From NCBI RefSeq assembly GCF_036324505.1, contig NC_086360.1, positions 11,032,793 to 11,096,792 of the forward strand: 64,000 nt of DNA, written 5' to 3'. Below are positions 34,489 through 49,115 of this stretch, piece after piece. This DNA comes from Eleginops maclovinus. Its lineage: Eukaryota > Chordata > Actinopteri > Perciformes > Eleginopidae. Position 1 is the first letter of the stretch; each line of letters starts with the position of its first letter. The notes under the pieces were generated by a model. That model was not told the DNA's origin. It did not search any database and worked only from the letters and a program-made list of their open reading frames with translations. The translations under genes and the position numbers were made by a program.

Positions 34489-35215
34489 CAAAGCATACAC
34501 GTTATATTCTTTGCGTTATTTAGTATTGATTAAATGGAAATCATGAATGGAAAGAAAAATTGTTTAGCTGTAGCAATGTGTAGTTCATGGACTTTCATTT
34601 CTCACTTTTGCCGTTTAACTAATCAATGGATACTAACAATCAGTGCCCGAATTCACAATGTGTTTTTGCAAGTGTGTCAGCCCACATAGAGCCGTATACA
34701 ACTAAGTGTAACAACAGACAGGTGGTGGTTTGAAATTTCATATAATATCAATATCAGAACTCAAAATCTACTCCGCTCATTCATTTTAAAAGGTTGTATA
34801 CGTATGCATGCTAGGCATTCTACAAATGGTCCCAAATAAACAAAAAATGTATGATGTTGGTAACAGCAGAAAACAGCAAGCAACTGCGTAACAGTCCAAT
34901 GTTCTGCTGGCAAGATTCACAGAGCGATTTCACTAGCCAACACATTGTCCGTTTTAATCAAGCTTAGGTGTGTTTCAACCCCTGGTGTGAACACAGTAAT
35001 CATACTTTAGTGCAGAGGTGGTCGTGCAAAGCAAACTAATGCGGCTCAATTCCTGTGCGAACATATTCATAAAGCTGTGGTCATACCCGATTGGGTTACC
35101 AGTTCACATCAATGTGAGACATATTCTCGCCCCTCGCCACACAAGACATTACCGCAGGCAAAACCTGGGCTAACAACAATTTTTTATTAAATTGGTTAAA
35201 AAAAAACATAAAGTA

Positions 35216-36040
35216 TGCCGCTTTTCCACCAACCCGGAGCCGGAGCTGGAGCCGGATCTTTCTGGCCCCACTCGGTTGCCAGGCAAGATCCAAGATCCAA
35301 TACGAACCGATACGTCACGCTTACTTCGGAGGGGGGAGATTAACCTGAGCAATAACAGTTCATGGCGAGTACAAATAACAAGCAGTAGCGCTGAGCAAAG
35401 TGACTAGAACACGACCACACACTTCTAAAAAGCACACTTTATAAAGTCAGGCAACACTAACCAGGCTCAGTGTGATGCTGTTTATTTTTACCTTACTTTA
35501 ATCACCATCCGTTCACTGTTTTTGATCATTGGGAAGAGCACGCAGACATTCTCCTGTCGTTTTGTATTATTGCAGCTATCGGATGGAATCTATACATGGG
35601 CTACACAGGCTGACATCAGAAGTAAAATCATAACAAAAACTACGCCGGTAAAATGTGCCTGTAGAAAACGGCTTATGCCACAATAGGATAGCAGAGTAGT
35701 GAAGATACTCAGAGTAACCTCACTTGCTATGCTAACATCACCTGTCCCAGAGACACTTTCATAACAGTGTTGTGATGCCAAACAGCATCAATTCAGACTG
35801 AAACACATTCACGTATGGGGAGGGGGATATGCATCAGCTGCTTGTGAAACAGTCAGACAGTGAATATGAATCAGTCATAAGAGGGCACGTAAACGGTTAG
35901 TTATGACGCAGCTCCACTTGGGCTCCACTCGGCCTCTGAGCGGTGGAAACACAAGGGGTGCTACAGGCCAGAACCAGAAAGGCGCCAGAAAAGCAAAAGA
36001 TCGGATCTTGAACCGGATCCGGTTTGGTGGAAAAGGGGCA
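35216..36040. mobile_element. non-autonomous DNA transposon with 30-bp terminal inverted repeats
   Basis: The left end (35216-35245) begins TGCCGCTTTTCCACCAACCC. The reverse complement of the right end (36011-36040) begins TGCCCCTTTTCCACCAAACC. The match continues CGGANCCGG, about 5 mismatches in 30. The interior has no transposase frame. Further G+C-rich sub-terminal similarity (GATC and TTTCTGG blocks) is visible. No clear target-site duplication was found, so the superfamily (hAT or PIF/Harbinger are possible) is open. Confidence 0.7.
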
Positions 36041-37791
36041 GCAGAGGCAACTTTCACGAACTTAGGCATCTCATCACACTAATTGATTAGGAACCAAGGC
36101 TTTGACCTTTCACATGGAGGTCTCAAACCACCATGCTGTGCAGTTCCCACGAACCATGCTTTCTCTCTGCGTTTGCGTTGTCAGATTTTGACGGCACCAT
36201 AGAGGGGCAGAGCAGCACATCACTATGAAAAGCTTTTAAACACTTCAATGAACAATCCTTTCAGATTCATGATATTGTTTAAAAGAATTTCCTTCTAAGT
36301 CTTAAGAAATGCTCACAGGCCCTGATGTCAGCAGAAGTTGATATTCACCATGAATCTTGGGGGTATTTGATTTGAATCTGTGTCTGCCTGTCTTTACTTC
36401 TTTATCTGTCCATCTGTCTGGTTATATATGCATATGCGAGCATACATGTGCACCCTAAAAAAAAGAGAAGAGTTTCACAGCAGACTGCAGAAGAAGCTCC
36501 GGATGATTACCCAAGCGTTCTTCTTCACACAAACACATTCTCCATCTCCATTTCTTACATGTACTTTATGTGCAAACAGACAACACAGACATGCTGACAC
36601 TGACAGAGGGAGGGATATAAAGAGATATTCCCAATGTGTGTCCTTGAACATTGTTTATCTGTTGGAAAACCCCGTACACCACCCTCCACTACAAAACTAG
36701 ACTTTTTTCTATTGCCTCCCTCATCTTTAAATATACAAAGCATGTCATACTTGATAAAATATTTTTTCCAAATCATCGGTGTCTGCTTTCTAATCCTGCA
36801 ATTGTCTGACTCAACAAGTAGGACTCAATAAATATTCAATCTTTTTTGGGGTATTTTCAACTATAATGTTCTCAAATCTACAGTATTTTGGTTACAGTAA
36901 GACCGACAAGAAACATGTTAAACACAAAAAAGATTAATACAACATTACAAAGTGAATCATTTCAGAACATTACTATGCAAAACAAAGTAATCGATATATT
37001 ATGTATTAAATAATTAGTTTTGGAGCGGACACTGGTCTGCATACACAAATTATGTGAATATTCTGCATATGTGAAGAGCCTGTGACGTCCAAGTAAGCTT
37101 CTGTCTACTGCTTTCTTCACAAGTTGGTGTCCGTCAAAACCATGGGTAAACGTACTGCGAATATGTCGCGTGTGTCATTTTAAATAGGTTATACAATAGA
37201 TAAATAACTGTTCTCTTTCACTTAGACCTCAACGTGAACTGTTCCTTTATGTGGCTGAACAGAGACTTCACACAGTTGCTCAGTTGCTAAAGGTGTTTGC
37301 TAATGATTTTCCAACTTGCAAAAATTAGACAAGCGATGCAGAATCATGCTTCATTGTATATCTACGCATCAGATTATAATCGTTGTTAATGAGTTTTGGG
37401 AGTTTGGAGGTCCCAATCATGTGACCGCCTAAGTGTTATCTCGATGTTCACAGTGTATCTAAATTAGCTAAAGAATATGTGTTTTTATCGGGACCAAAAA
37501 TGGTATAGAATTTAAAGCTGTCCATGTAATGATACAGAAGATTTGAGGATTTATTCAGTAAAGCTGATATTTTGTTTCCTGTTCTGACAAATAAGACAAA
37601 TGCAAAGGAAGATATAGTTTCAGTCAGATACAATAAAAATAATTTTAATAACGAGTGTAAATGACTAAGGCTTTGTTATAAAAAACTTAATTGAACAGCA
37701 GATTGGAAAAGGGACTGAGGGACAGAACGGGAAAATGAGTCTGAGAGACATTTCGCCATATCACAGATGTACACATTCAGCTGGATGCTTT

Positions 37792-38004
<213 letters not shown>

Positions 38005-38127
38005 GAGCTGGAAAGCGATTCAAACAAACATCCAATTTGCTGGGCAGATTACCCAGGGGGCCTCACTGTTTGCCACCTGAAAGGGGGTGGGAGGTGACTC
38101 ATCAGTAAGATGCTAATATCAATTTTA

Positions 38128-38136
<9 letters not shown>

Positions 38137-38187
<51 letters not shown>
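38137..38187. repeat. (CA)25 microsatellite
   Basis: A pure array about 135 bp after the preceding one. Confidence 0.95.
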
Positions 38188-38190
<3 letters not shown>

Positions 38191-38371
38191 TGGTAAATAT
38201 TAATTTTCGACAGAAGCCCGCCGCGACTGGCAACTTAATTACACTCATTTCGCTGTGATTGTCCCCCACAGGAGCACACTAACACGCACACTCACAGCTA
38301 AGACAATTTGGCCCTAACACCCTAAATTAAGGATGTTGTTATATTGGATCATTTCCCCACTGAATGAGTGA

Positions 38372-38479
<108 letters not shown>

Positions 38480-41400
38480 CCTAGGTCTGCAATTACAAGC
38501 AGCAGAAGTACAATGTTATTCTAACAGATATTTTTTTATTTCCATTTGCAGAGATTCAAGTCACATTTTACATACTTAAGTTGTACTTTACTCGACAATG
38601 GCGTACAATGACTCACTGCCACACTCAGATTAGATAAATTGCTGCAGCAATCACAGAATGAGAATGTACCATATAATTGAGAAGCCCCAGCAAAAATGAA
38701 AAAGACTTGTTGAGCAAACTTAGAAAAAAAAGGTTTCATTTGAATTCATTAGAGAACGATAGTGAGGGAGATTGTGGGGAAATTACTTTCTACTTCCAAA
38801 TTCCAGCTCCTATTATTTAAGTGTTTAATTTCTAGTTATAGATAAATCCCCTTAAAGTGCCCTTTAAAAGCATGATTTCAAAACCAAAATATTATTTTAA
38901 ATCTATGCTGATTTACTTAAGAGTAGGTTTTGCTGATTTTCTCCACCTGATTTTGTACATTTGAATAGTATTTGGTATTTGTTACAGCCTTTAATTGCAA
39001 CGACAGTGCCAAAGGGTGTCACAGACCCACTTAAAGAAGGAACAAATACACTTCACCCAAATAAGCAGGAATACACTAACCAAAGCATAACTTTAGAAAT
39101 AGACAAGCCCTTGAAAAACATAAAAGATTAAACAGTCACATATGGCGATTTTAAGTTATTGCAGTCCCTTTTTACATACTTTTCCAACAGGAAACAACTC
39201 ACAATGAGGTCTGTTTTTCTTCACTAACTGGGACATGACTTTTTGAAAGAGACAATACAGTTGAATTTCTCAAATTTATGTTTGCAGATGTAAGCATGTC
39301 TTTCCATTATATTAGAGAGAAGGCCGACATTTCTACGTATATTTCCAACACTCCCACTAATACAATCATAGTACTACAGACACGAAAAATGTGTTTTTAT
39401 GAGTTTAGGGAGAACTGTTCCTTTAATGGTTAACACAGTGTATTTGATGTGACTGCAACATTTCCCTACAGAATGAATGTGAAAATTAGGCAAAAGTTGA
39501 AAGTTGAGAGTTTCTTTTATTCAAAATGTATGCCTATATGCTTCTGCTAATATCCTATCCTTTAAGGATTCAATAGACTACAATTGATACTGTCAAATAG
39601 TTGGAAAATTATGAAATTATGAATGGTTAATGAGTGTTGAGATTTAGAGGGCTGACAACAAAAAATATTTTCAGGGATTTTGGAGATTGTATATTGTTCT
39701 GTTTTACAATGTTCTTCAATCAGTGTATTTCTGAGCAAGAAATGCCACAAACTAACTCCACACTGAACTATCACAAAGAGAAAAGGTTGAGCTACAAAAT
39801 GTTGGTTCAATGTTTTAGTTAAAGTTGCTTTAGACTTTTTGGATCAACACAAAGAAAGATGGAAAATAAGACAAGAGAAGAAGACTGACAGATGGAGCTA
39901 GAAAGTAAGCAAACACTCAAAAGGTAGAATGACGGAGTGAGATAGAGGGCATAACGATAGAGACAGAGGCAGACAGGCAGATGGAGAGAAAAGTAAGCAA
40001 ATATGAGAGAGTTATCGGCGGATGGATGCAGTGATAGCAGTAAAAAGTGAGCAGGACAGGAGTTGTTTTGAGCTGGTTGTTTGGACAGATGGCTGTCTGT
40101 GTGCTAATTACAGACTGAGTGCTTGACACTGAACACAATCAAAGAGGAAAATAGCTTTATTTGTTCAGCTTCACCCACACATAGGCACACGCTGCACACA
40201 GGAAAAAGTACACTCTACACACACACAAAATACCAATGAAAACAGTTTGCCAATGCCACAAAGAGGCACAGGCAAACAGGCACAAAAGCACACAGTTTTA
40301 CACACAAGAGGGCACAAATAGAGTCCAGCACAGAGGCAACTCTGCATGTTGGCCAATGCACACTCTTATCAAAAATGCACAAGGCAAATGAAAATCCACG
40401 CTTGGCAAGAATACTGAAGGACAACCAGATCACAGAGACCTTCTCTTTTGTAGTTTCTCCTGTGACAATCAAATTGTATTCTTTTGAAGAGATGCATCAT
40501 TGACATTGAATCCTGCAAGTTTACACTTTTTATGATGATCTCCTCTTAGTTTCAACTGGGGAAAAACGTCAACACTAGCCAACTTAGAAGAAAAATCTGC
40601 TTCTCATTCAACCAATTCATTTCAGCAGAGGGCAATATGCACTACGACGACTGGATATTTGTCAAATATCCAATAAGATGACCAACGTCTAAAGGATGCT
40701 GCAAAGTAACACAAAAAAAAATCATATCACCACACAACAAACTGTCTATACGGTGAACTATAGGCCTACGTAACACACCTTTTGAGACTTCCCAACATCA
40801 GCAAGTTAAGTTTTGGGAACATATTTGAACGTAAAAAACGGAATAAAAGTGAAAACGGGCCACCCAGACAAAACAATGCCAGTTGTAGAACTTGTTTTAA
40901 CTCTTAAACACGTATACATGCATATCCAAACAAACTTTCCTCAAAAAAAAGACAATACTTAAAATCAATGCACGATGACATTTAAATGTAAAAATAGCAC
41001 CAGTTGCTGATGAGCTAGCCGACATGTTGACACGCTAAAGTGAAGGAATAAGCTTACCTTACCTGTACAGGAATCATGAAGCAGGCAATATTCAAAAAAG
41101 AGAAGGTAATCCAAACCAATCCAAATGGCAAGGCAGGAATAACAAGATCAGGTAGATGTTAAAACCGAGACAAATGTAGGGTAGAAGCAACTGGCAAATT
41201 GGAAAAAACCTGAAAGGGATTTCATGGAAAAGAGCCAGTTAAATTTCAGCAGGTGACCATGTGAGCAGGGGGGGAAGGTCAGGTCATGTGACTGGTCATG
41301 GTGGCTGGATGTGCAAGGAGGTGGATGGGCCAGGAGAAAAAGTCAGAGGGCACCTGGTGGACAGGAAGTGAATAGCCATGAACGGGTTTGAGGAAATAGG

Positions 41401-42214
41401 GTTCATCTGTTTAAAATTAACATGCTGTGTGAATTAGCCATGAGTTCATTAAGAATTTTTATCTGCAGATTTCAGTAAAAGGGGTGTGGTGGTGGGGTTC
41501 AACCTGTTCATGAAACTAAGTGAAATTAAAACAAATGTAGAGAGGTAAACTACACTATGAGGATGTGGAAATATGTTACATAATAAATTAGTATAAAGGT
41601 TACACTACACACGAAATGAAGATACAACAGGCTGTCTGAAGGGACTGTAAAATTGATTGACAGGTGTTATTGTTAGATTAAAGATTTATTTGTAATCTGG
41701 GAACTGTCGCCTCTCCCTGTAAAAAAATGTCAATAAGCTGTCCACCCCTGGTGCACTCGCTCGTCTATTTTCAGTTAGGGCTAATTATCTCCTGATAAGG
41801 TCAAAGCTGTGTGGAGTTTTCCTTGAAGAAGAGGGTTCCAACTGCACACCCAAAAGACACAGTTATAGCTTGAAGAGTGAGATATTTATAGTTTATGGTT
41901 TGAAGCTTTTTAAATTGAATTCACTTCAAGAAGACAAACGTTTAGTGTTGTCTTCTTTAATCAACTATCTTTCGTCTCAATCTTCCCTATATTCTTCCTT
42001 GAACACATGGAAGTTTGTCATATTTTAATGCCGCAGAGCACATTCCCACATCGCTCCATGTCTCATACACCTCCATGCAGCCTCATTAGTAGAAAACATA
42101 ACGAGCGGGGCTAACAAGCTTAACAAGGGCCTAACGAGGTGTTGGTGTCTGCCATTGCTGCAGAGTCTGGTCACACATCGTCAGGCAGGCAAAGAAAACA
42201 AGGTGTCAGATACC

Positions 42215-42310
42215 TGAGGGGTGTATTACAAAGCTTGATTAGTGGGTAAGCAAGGTATGTTGAGCATAAAACCATATTGTTTTCCATATTGCGAAGTTGG
42301 CTCTCTAAGA
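42215..42310. repeat. possible end of a dispersed fish DNA repeat
   Basis: GGTGTATTACAAAGCTTGAT followed by TAGTGGGTAAGCAAGG and TGTTGAGC resembles a common teleost repeat terminus as I recall it. A partner end was not identified. Confidence 0.35.
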
Positions 42311-42970
42311 TGGCTAGATCACCATGGCAATCTATGCTGCAGACTTTACCTTGTTATGTTTGGAATTTAGGCTTAAAACTGGCTAATAACACAGTCCACC
42401 AACTAGTTCCTTCCAAAATAGGCTCATTTTATATTCAATAGTGAATCCAAGGTTGGTACAGAGTGTCAGTTTAGGGGTTTACTTAATACATTATATGTAA
42501 AGTTATTGAGCCGTAAACTAACATGAAGGCCAGCCAATGAACCTGTGCAGTTTCAGTACAACTTAGTTTGGTAAGGTTAGAAAGATAATGACGGATTCAA
42601 ACTTGACGGATCAACAACTCACAAACAAAACGCTTTTCAAACACTAACAACATATCATAACAACTGCAGCAAGGTAGACAACAAGCTACATACAACCTGT
42701 ATAAAACAATAAAAATAATCCAAAACGCAGCTTTTTCCAAGCTGGTCTTTACCTGTATACAGCGGGAAATTAGTTCCCAGTGAAGTTAGGTAGAAAAATG
42801 TTTGCATAATTTTGGTGAACATATACACCCTTGGCTATTTGAAACCCTGCCATTGTTGTGTAACAATCCTTCCAGCTTTTTTAGTTCCCAGATCAGTTCA
42901 ATCACGGGTATTTGTATGTAAAACCATAGAACAGATTATTGTACTATGATTTCAAATGAAAAATATATGA

Positions 42971-43062
42971 CTTTGGACTAATGGGTAAATAGTTGTCTAG
43001 CAATTGGAAGGTCAGCAGTTTGATCCCTTGCGTGTCAAAGGCAAGATGTGTTACCCCTATTT
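42971..43062 (+). mobile_element. tRNA-derived SINE remnant
   Basis: GTCTAGCAATTGGAAGGTC, then a B-box-like GTTTGATCC (43018-43026), then CAAAGGCAAGATG and TTACCCC follow the order of teleost tRNA-related SINEs. The A box is degraded. It is not a functional tRNA gene. Confidence 0.55.
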
Positions 43063-44854
43063 TGAAGCCAAGGCAAGAGGAGAGAGAGATAAGTGACAAA
43101 CCCCCAGCAGGTCTACAGGGCTCCATCACCAGGCCTCGGGGCAGCAGGTACATGAAATTGATTGACTTCCCCTTTGGCAATTTTTAACACCTCAAACATG
43201 AAAAGTTATTGGAATCTTGTGTTTTTCTATAAACACCTGTACCATTTTGTCCCCATCATTTTTGCACAATTTGCCATGAAATATAATGTTGGTGTTACTC
43301 CTCCAACGACCTCAAAGCACTCATGCATGTTAGGAGTTCAGCTTAAGGACTTTTGCAGGTCAATATTGAGTCATGTTGCCACCTACTGGCAACATTACGT
43401 CAGCTTTATGTGACAAACATCATTCAATTTACATGAAAAGGACCTTTGGTCTACAAATGATACATAGCAACTTAATGACGTGAACGTGTGTTTCTAGCAC
43501 CAAATAGTGGACAAAGAGTGAGCCTTAATTTCACACTCCCTGCAAGAAGTAATGTTCACTTGACAACCAGTTTTCAACAACAATGGCATTGCAGTGCAGC
43601 ATCAACCTGCGCCCCATCAGGTCAGCTTAAGCTTTAATTTGGTTTGTGTGTGTAAATATGTGAATGATATACGTACTGTATGTATGTCAGAGCCCAGGAT
43701 TTCACTACCATCTGCCATTCTGTTCTTGGTGACTCAACAGGCACACTTCACCTATGCCTTACTCTCTCACTGAGACAAATCTGTATTTGCAGATGAAGGC
43801 TATAGTACTCGGCCATCAGAAACAAGATGGCGACTTCTGCTCATTTTGTGTGTCCTGTATGAAATAGACAAACTCACACAAATACATAGCCTACAGTACA
43901 TTGTTCTTCTTTGGGTTACGATGCACATGTTACTGAAGTAACATTATTTCCATATGTTTGGCAGTGATAGATGCTGGCACCTGTTGAAGCAAAAACTGTA
44001 AGTGACATTTGGTAAAAGACGCAACAACCTCAACACCCCCCCAATGGTGTGGGTGGTAACTGCTGTCGAATGCATTCTCTAGCAGGGACATTTGGGGTCA
44101 AGGGAATTACGTTAGAAAAATAAATACATGTGTAAGTCATGCTAATTTGATTTCTGTTTATTTTTTTTTAGAAATTCTATGCTTGATTAAAAGTTTTGAT
44201 ATAGTTTATTTTTATTTTTGTTGTGTGTAATTACATTTGTTTTTTTAAGGTTACTTGGTTCAGCTCTTTGGGGCATGTTAAATGAATGCAATAAAGAACC
44301 TGACACAAAATACTTATAAAAAAATATATTTGTGTGTCGTATAGCTAATTGCTTCCAGTGTCGCCACATTAGAGACATCTGAACATGAGCCCATGCTTTC
44401 AACGTTTGACAGTCAGCGTCTCCAGTGGATAATATTGTTCAAAACGTCTTAAAATATAACAAGTTTTAGTAGGTGGTGATGGTTTAACTAGTCTTCCAGT
44501 GCATAGAGGAACTTTATTTGTATTTAGTTTTTTTAGTGAATGTTTACTGGAGTAAGACAGACCGCTCTGCCACCGCTGCCGTTGCTGACAAGGCCGCTAG
44601 CCTGGCTCAGACTGAGCCCAAAATCCTTTAGTAAGAGCCGTTAAACCACCACAGCTGCGACAGGCAAGCTGCCACCTCAAACCAACTGGACTGTCTCATG
44701 CCACACACGGTGAACACACACACTCAAATATGTACATCATCTATATAAAGTCAAGCAAACATATAGCTCTTTCTCTCTTATCACTTCTTTTCTCCATCTT
44801 ATTGTGGATTTTATCCTACATACACACACAGGTTGAGCTTAATGATACAAATTT

Positions 44855-45054
<200 letters not shown>

Positions 45055-45320
45055 AATAGAGCAGAACAGAGTTCATGGTTTGTGGTTTTTGTTGTGCTTT
45101 ATGTGATGAAACATCCACGGCGGAACTCTCTCTCCTAATTGTGTGTATGTATGTGGTATTTTATATCGAGACAACGAAAGAAAAATAAAGGGGTAGAGGG
45201 GTGAGATTAGGGGGGATAAGGGATAACCTGTTTATTTATTAATTTCTTTAGACACAAACACATAAAGTTGGACCTGGGCCAGGTGTGCAACAGCTTGCCA
45301 TGAATAATCAGTGAATTATA

Positions 45321-45468
<148 letters not shown>

Positions 45469-46199
45469 AGATTCATATGGAGGGATGGTTACCGGCTTGT
45501 GTAATCCCACTCAACAGGAAACATATACTCCTGGGACGGGACATTTTGTCTGGTGTGTGTGTCTCTGTGTGTGTTGGTGTGTGTTAGAAGGTGAGTATCT
45601 CTGGGACACAGAGGGTACTTGTTTTCTGAGTGGAGAAGAAAATCAGCACAGCAAACACTAAAGGTTAGGTATCACAGGACACGTACAAAGCTTTTGGCCC
45701 CAGTTTTAATTAAAGCTGTTGTGGAGGTTTCTGCATCATGTGTCTTTCTATTGTAAGTACAATCTGTGTAGTGCTTTCCTACAAGCCAACTGTCACATTT
45801 GCAACAACAAAGTGTTTTGAACCTTGAATATGAGCTGGACTGACTCAGTTTTGAGCTCATCTGTAATTTAGAAAAAGGAAATTCTGCTTTATGATTTGCA
45901 TACAGGAGACAAAACAACCTATCCTGTTGCCTGCTCATACTATTTGAATATTTTTCCTTTTACGATATGAATATTTTTCAATATACACCAGTAATAAAAC
46001 ATATTTGTGTTTTAAATCCTTGAAATGCAGCATGTTTTCACCTTTCAATATATATTTTTTGCCTAATGCAGATGCACATAATGGAGCCATGGAGTTAACA
46101 TGGTTGAAAACATCTCCGAACCCCCAAAACATACATATATATTCTAAAATATATATACACAAAAATAACAGACACATGGGATAACATTTTATTTTATGT

Positions 46200-46335
46200 G
46201 TTTTACGTATGTTCTGTAGTGTTTTGTGTAATCTTGAATGTTCTTCACTCTTTATTTTGTATTTTGTCTTACTCTGTAAATCACTTTTGGTTGCATCTTG
46301 CATGAAATTTGTTATATAAATGAGGTGTATTAATT
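46200..46335 (+). mobile_element. L2-like retroposon tail remnant
   Basis: CTCTGTAAATCACTTTTGG, then CATGAAATTTGTTATATAAATG, resembles the conserved end of fish L2-type elements (compare TGTAAAGCACTTT and GTGCTATATAAATAAA at 56980-57025). Weak. Confidence 0.4.
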
Positions 46336-48729
46336 CATAAAAATGATCTTGAACTGTTTTTTCTCTCTTCTCTTTTGCTTGTGTCATTGTGTTTATGGTA
46401 GAGCTTTGTTATTAAAATAACAGCTAACTTGGGAGCAGAAGCACCCTTTGCTCTACTCTCCTTCATTGTTCTTCACTAGGCGTAATCCCTGTCCATATCC
46501 ACTCTTCTTTCTTCATAACCCATTTTTGAATTATCCTGGTCTAAACAACAGAGACATACTGACATACAGAACAGACAGTCTGTGTGCACGCAAGCACCAT
46601 TAGGAGACAGGTTCATCAGTCTTTGTTAGGAGACTTCTGGTAGCATTTGTGTCTCTAATTAGATGTGCGTGGCTTCGGAGCTTGTTTGGAGCCGATAACA
46701 AATTTGCTGATTATTGAGCTGGTGATCCGTGATTGGATAAGTTGACAGCATGGTAATGTGTGATCATTTTATTAGCCAGCTAGTTAACCAGCCGGTCTGT
46801 TATTCAGTCAGTCATTTAGTCCAAGATTCGGTTAGCTTGTCAGTGAAACAGCAATCACCTCAACCTCACTCTCCACTTAGTCTGCTCCACTCAGAGGCTT
46901 ACTCAAAAGAACTGCCATTTGTGGTTCGGATGACACTCATACTCATGATGCTGGTTGCCTAAAGATAAAGCACTATTTTTCCATTGGGGGACAGCTGAAT
47001 TGAGTGTCATTTAACAACACAAGCAGAAACATTACAACATAACAATTATAATCTTTATAATGTTAAATACAGACAACCCTTTGTATTTGCCAGATTTGGC
47101 CCATACAAAAGCCATTCACATAAAGCGAAAGGCCAAATGCAAAATTTGTGGCCTCAGACTTTATTGTCTCCTTTAGTGATCTTTACTAAAACACTGTGGT
47201 GTGATGAATCCTCTGAGCCTTACAGTTTTTAAAAAGGTACTTTTCTTCTGTTGCCGTCTTTTACAGACCTTGATAAATATTTCCTTTGTCACTGCATTTC
47301 ACAGCAATAAGGTCTATAAAAATTGGCAGATTATAAGCCAGCGGATATGAAGCTGAATCATTATTGGCTGCAAATGAAACAGCAGTAATGTAGAAGCAGT
47401 GTTATAGCTGCTGTGTATTGGCAGAGACAGATCAGTACCTTTTCCATTTGGAAACAACTGCTGTATGAAAGTTGTTTTTTCACATCCAATTGCTTACTTT
47501 CTCCATTGAGCCATAAGTTTAAGTTGGCAAAAGCGTATGCTGTTTTGTGTGCTGACTTTAAATGGAGTGGAAACCACGCCCAACCAGCCAAACTGCATAT
47601 TACATTCATTTAGCATGAATAATGGTACCCAACAGGCACCTGTTATATTATTTACATGTAATCAGTATCTATTGTAAAATCGAGAAAATATCCAAATGAA
47701 AACTTTATAACTGAAAATGACCTTTTAGATATTTTAAATTCTCTTCATTATTTAGGCTATGAATCATTAAACCATGAAACTGTAAAACAAAGACAAATTA
47801 AATATTGGATTCTCCCCCTGATTGCTCAAGTCCAACTAAAAAATAAACAATGACTTTAGTGTGCTTTTTAACAAATGAAATATCACTATTTATATAGCAA
47901 CACTAATGTATAGGGTGACCTTGATAAAAAATATTCTATATGAACCATAATACTAATAATAGACATAATTGATGACACCAGAGGTGCAAGTGAGACGGCC
48001 CTGTCTTTCCTCCAGGCATGGGAACATCAGTGTTTAACATTAAAATCCTACAAAAACCTTAAACCCTCCCTTCATGCTTCTCTTAGCCCTCCCCCTCCTT
48101 TCCTTGCCCTTCTAGATCCATCCTAGTCTCCTCTGCTATTTCTGGGCCAATTAAAGCTGTTCCTCTGCCCGTTTTTCAGATGGCTGAATGGAGTGAAAGG
48201 CCTTCAATCCCAGAGAGACGAGGGTAAGGATAAACTCACAGCAGGTCGTCGACAAAAAGAGGGAGAGGTGTGAGGTACACTGTCTGAGAGAGTCATGTAG
48301 AAAAGAGAAGCAGACAAATGGAAAATACTCAGACCACCTATACCTCCTCAGTGTCCAGACTACTCTAGATGTATTACTCTTATAACAGAAACTATTCAGA
48401 AGTTTTGGATATGTATAAAGTTAATATAATGATTGACATACATAGTGTGATCTGGGGGGCTGGAGTCTGAAAATCTCTCTGCAAACGGAGGATGAAAGTT
48501 ATTATCATGATGTGAAACAGACTCCCCGAAATGTCTTTTTGGTTTGTGTCTACAACGGGATCTAGAGTCCTGGTTGTGCCGGTTGCTGTGGTCCTGAGTC
48601 GCGGTCCTGAGTCGTGGAACCTTACCACTTCTTTGATGGCACCCACAGGATTGTTGACTTCCACCTTGATTCATTGTCTTCTTATGTATACACACATGCA
48701 TTTTCAAACAAGTGGACTACCTATGTTGT

Positions 48730-48986
48730 AAATGTATTATCTTTTTAATTTACACACAACATCTATTGCGCGTCTGTTCGTCCTGGGAGAGCCATCCCTC
48801 CTCAGTCGTTCTCCTCGAGGTTTCTTCAATTTTTCTCCCATTAACTCTGGGGGTTTTTTGGAAGTTTTTCCTTGTCCGATGTGAAGGTCTAAAGACAGAG
48901 GGTGGCATGTTTAGATTATGTACAAACTGTAAATTCCACTAGAGACAAATGTAAAATGTGTGATATTGGGCTATATAAATACACTT
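48730..48986 (+). mobile_element. teleost retroposon 3' region, tail next to (TTGA)n
   Basis: The motifs CTGTTCGTCCTGGGAGAG, CTCGAGGTTTCTTC, GGAAGTTTTTCCTTGTCCG, ATGTGAAGGTCTAA and TGATATTGGGCTATATAAAT occur in the order of a very common fish retroposon 3' end. It ends in the (TTGA)n array that follows. Confidence 0.65.
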
Positions 48987-49046
48987 TGATTGACTGATTG
49001 GTTGATTGACTGATTGATTGATTGATTGATTGACTGACTGACTGAC

Positions 49047-49113
<67 letters not shown>

Positions 49114-49115
49114 CT
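48987..49115. repeat. (TTGA)n tetranucleotide array with GACT variants
   Basis: About 32 units of TTGA/TGAC. It begins directly at the end of the retroposon remnant. Confidence 0.95.

Noticed and set aside
42971..43062. Possible tRNA gene
   Set aside because: Only a B-box-like motif survives and no cloverleaf can be drawn. It fits a SINE remnant.
45935..46387. 150-codon minus-strand ORF
   Set aside because: AT-rich, with Lys/Ile/Tyr bias. It overlaps an L2-like tail and shows no recognisable domain or splice signals.
48987..49115. Possible CRISPR-like or minisatellite array
   Set aside because: It is a plain tetranucleotide repeat with no spacers.
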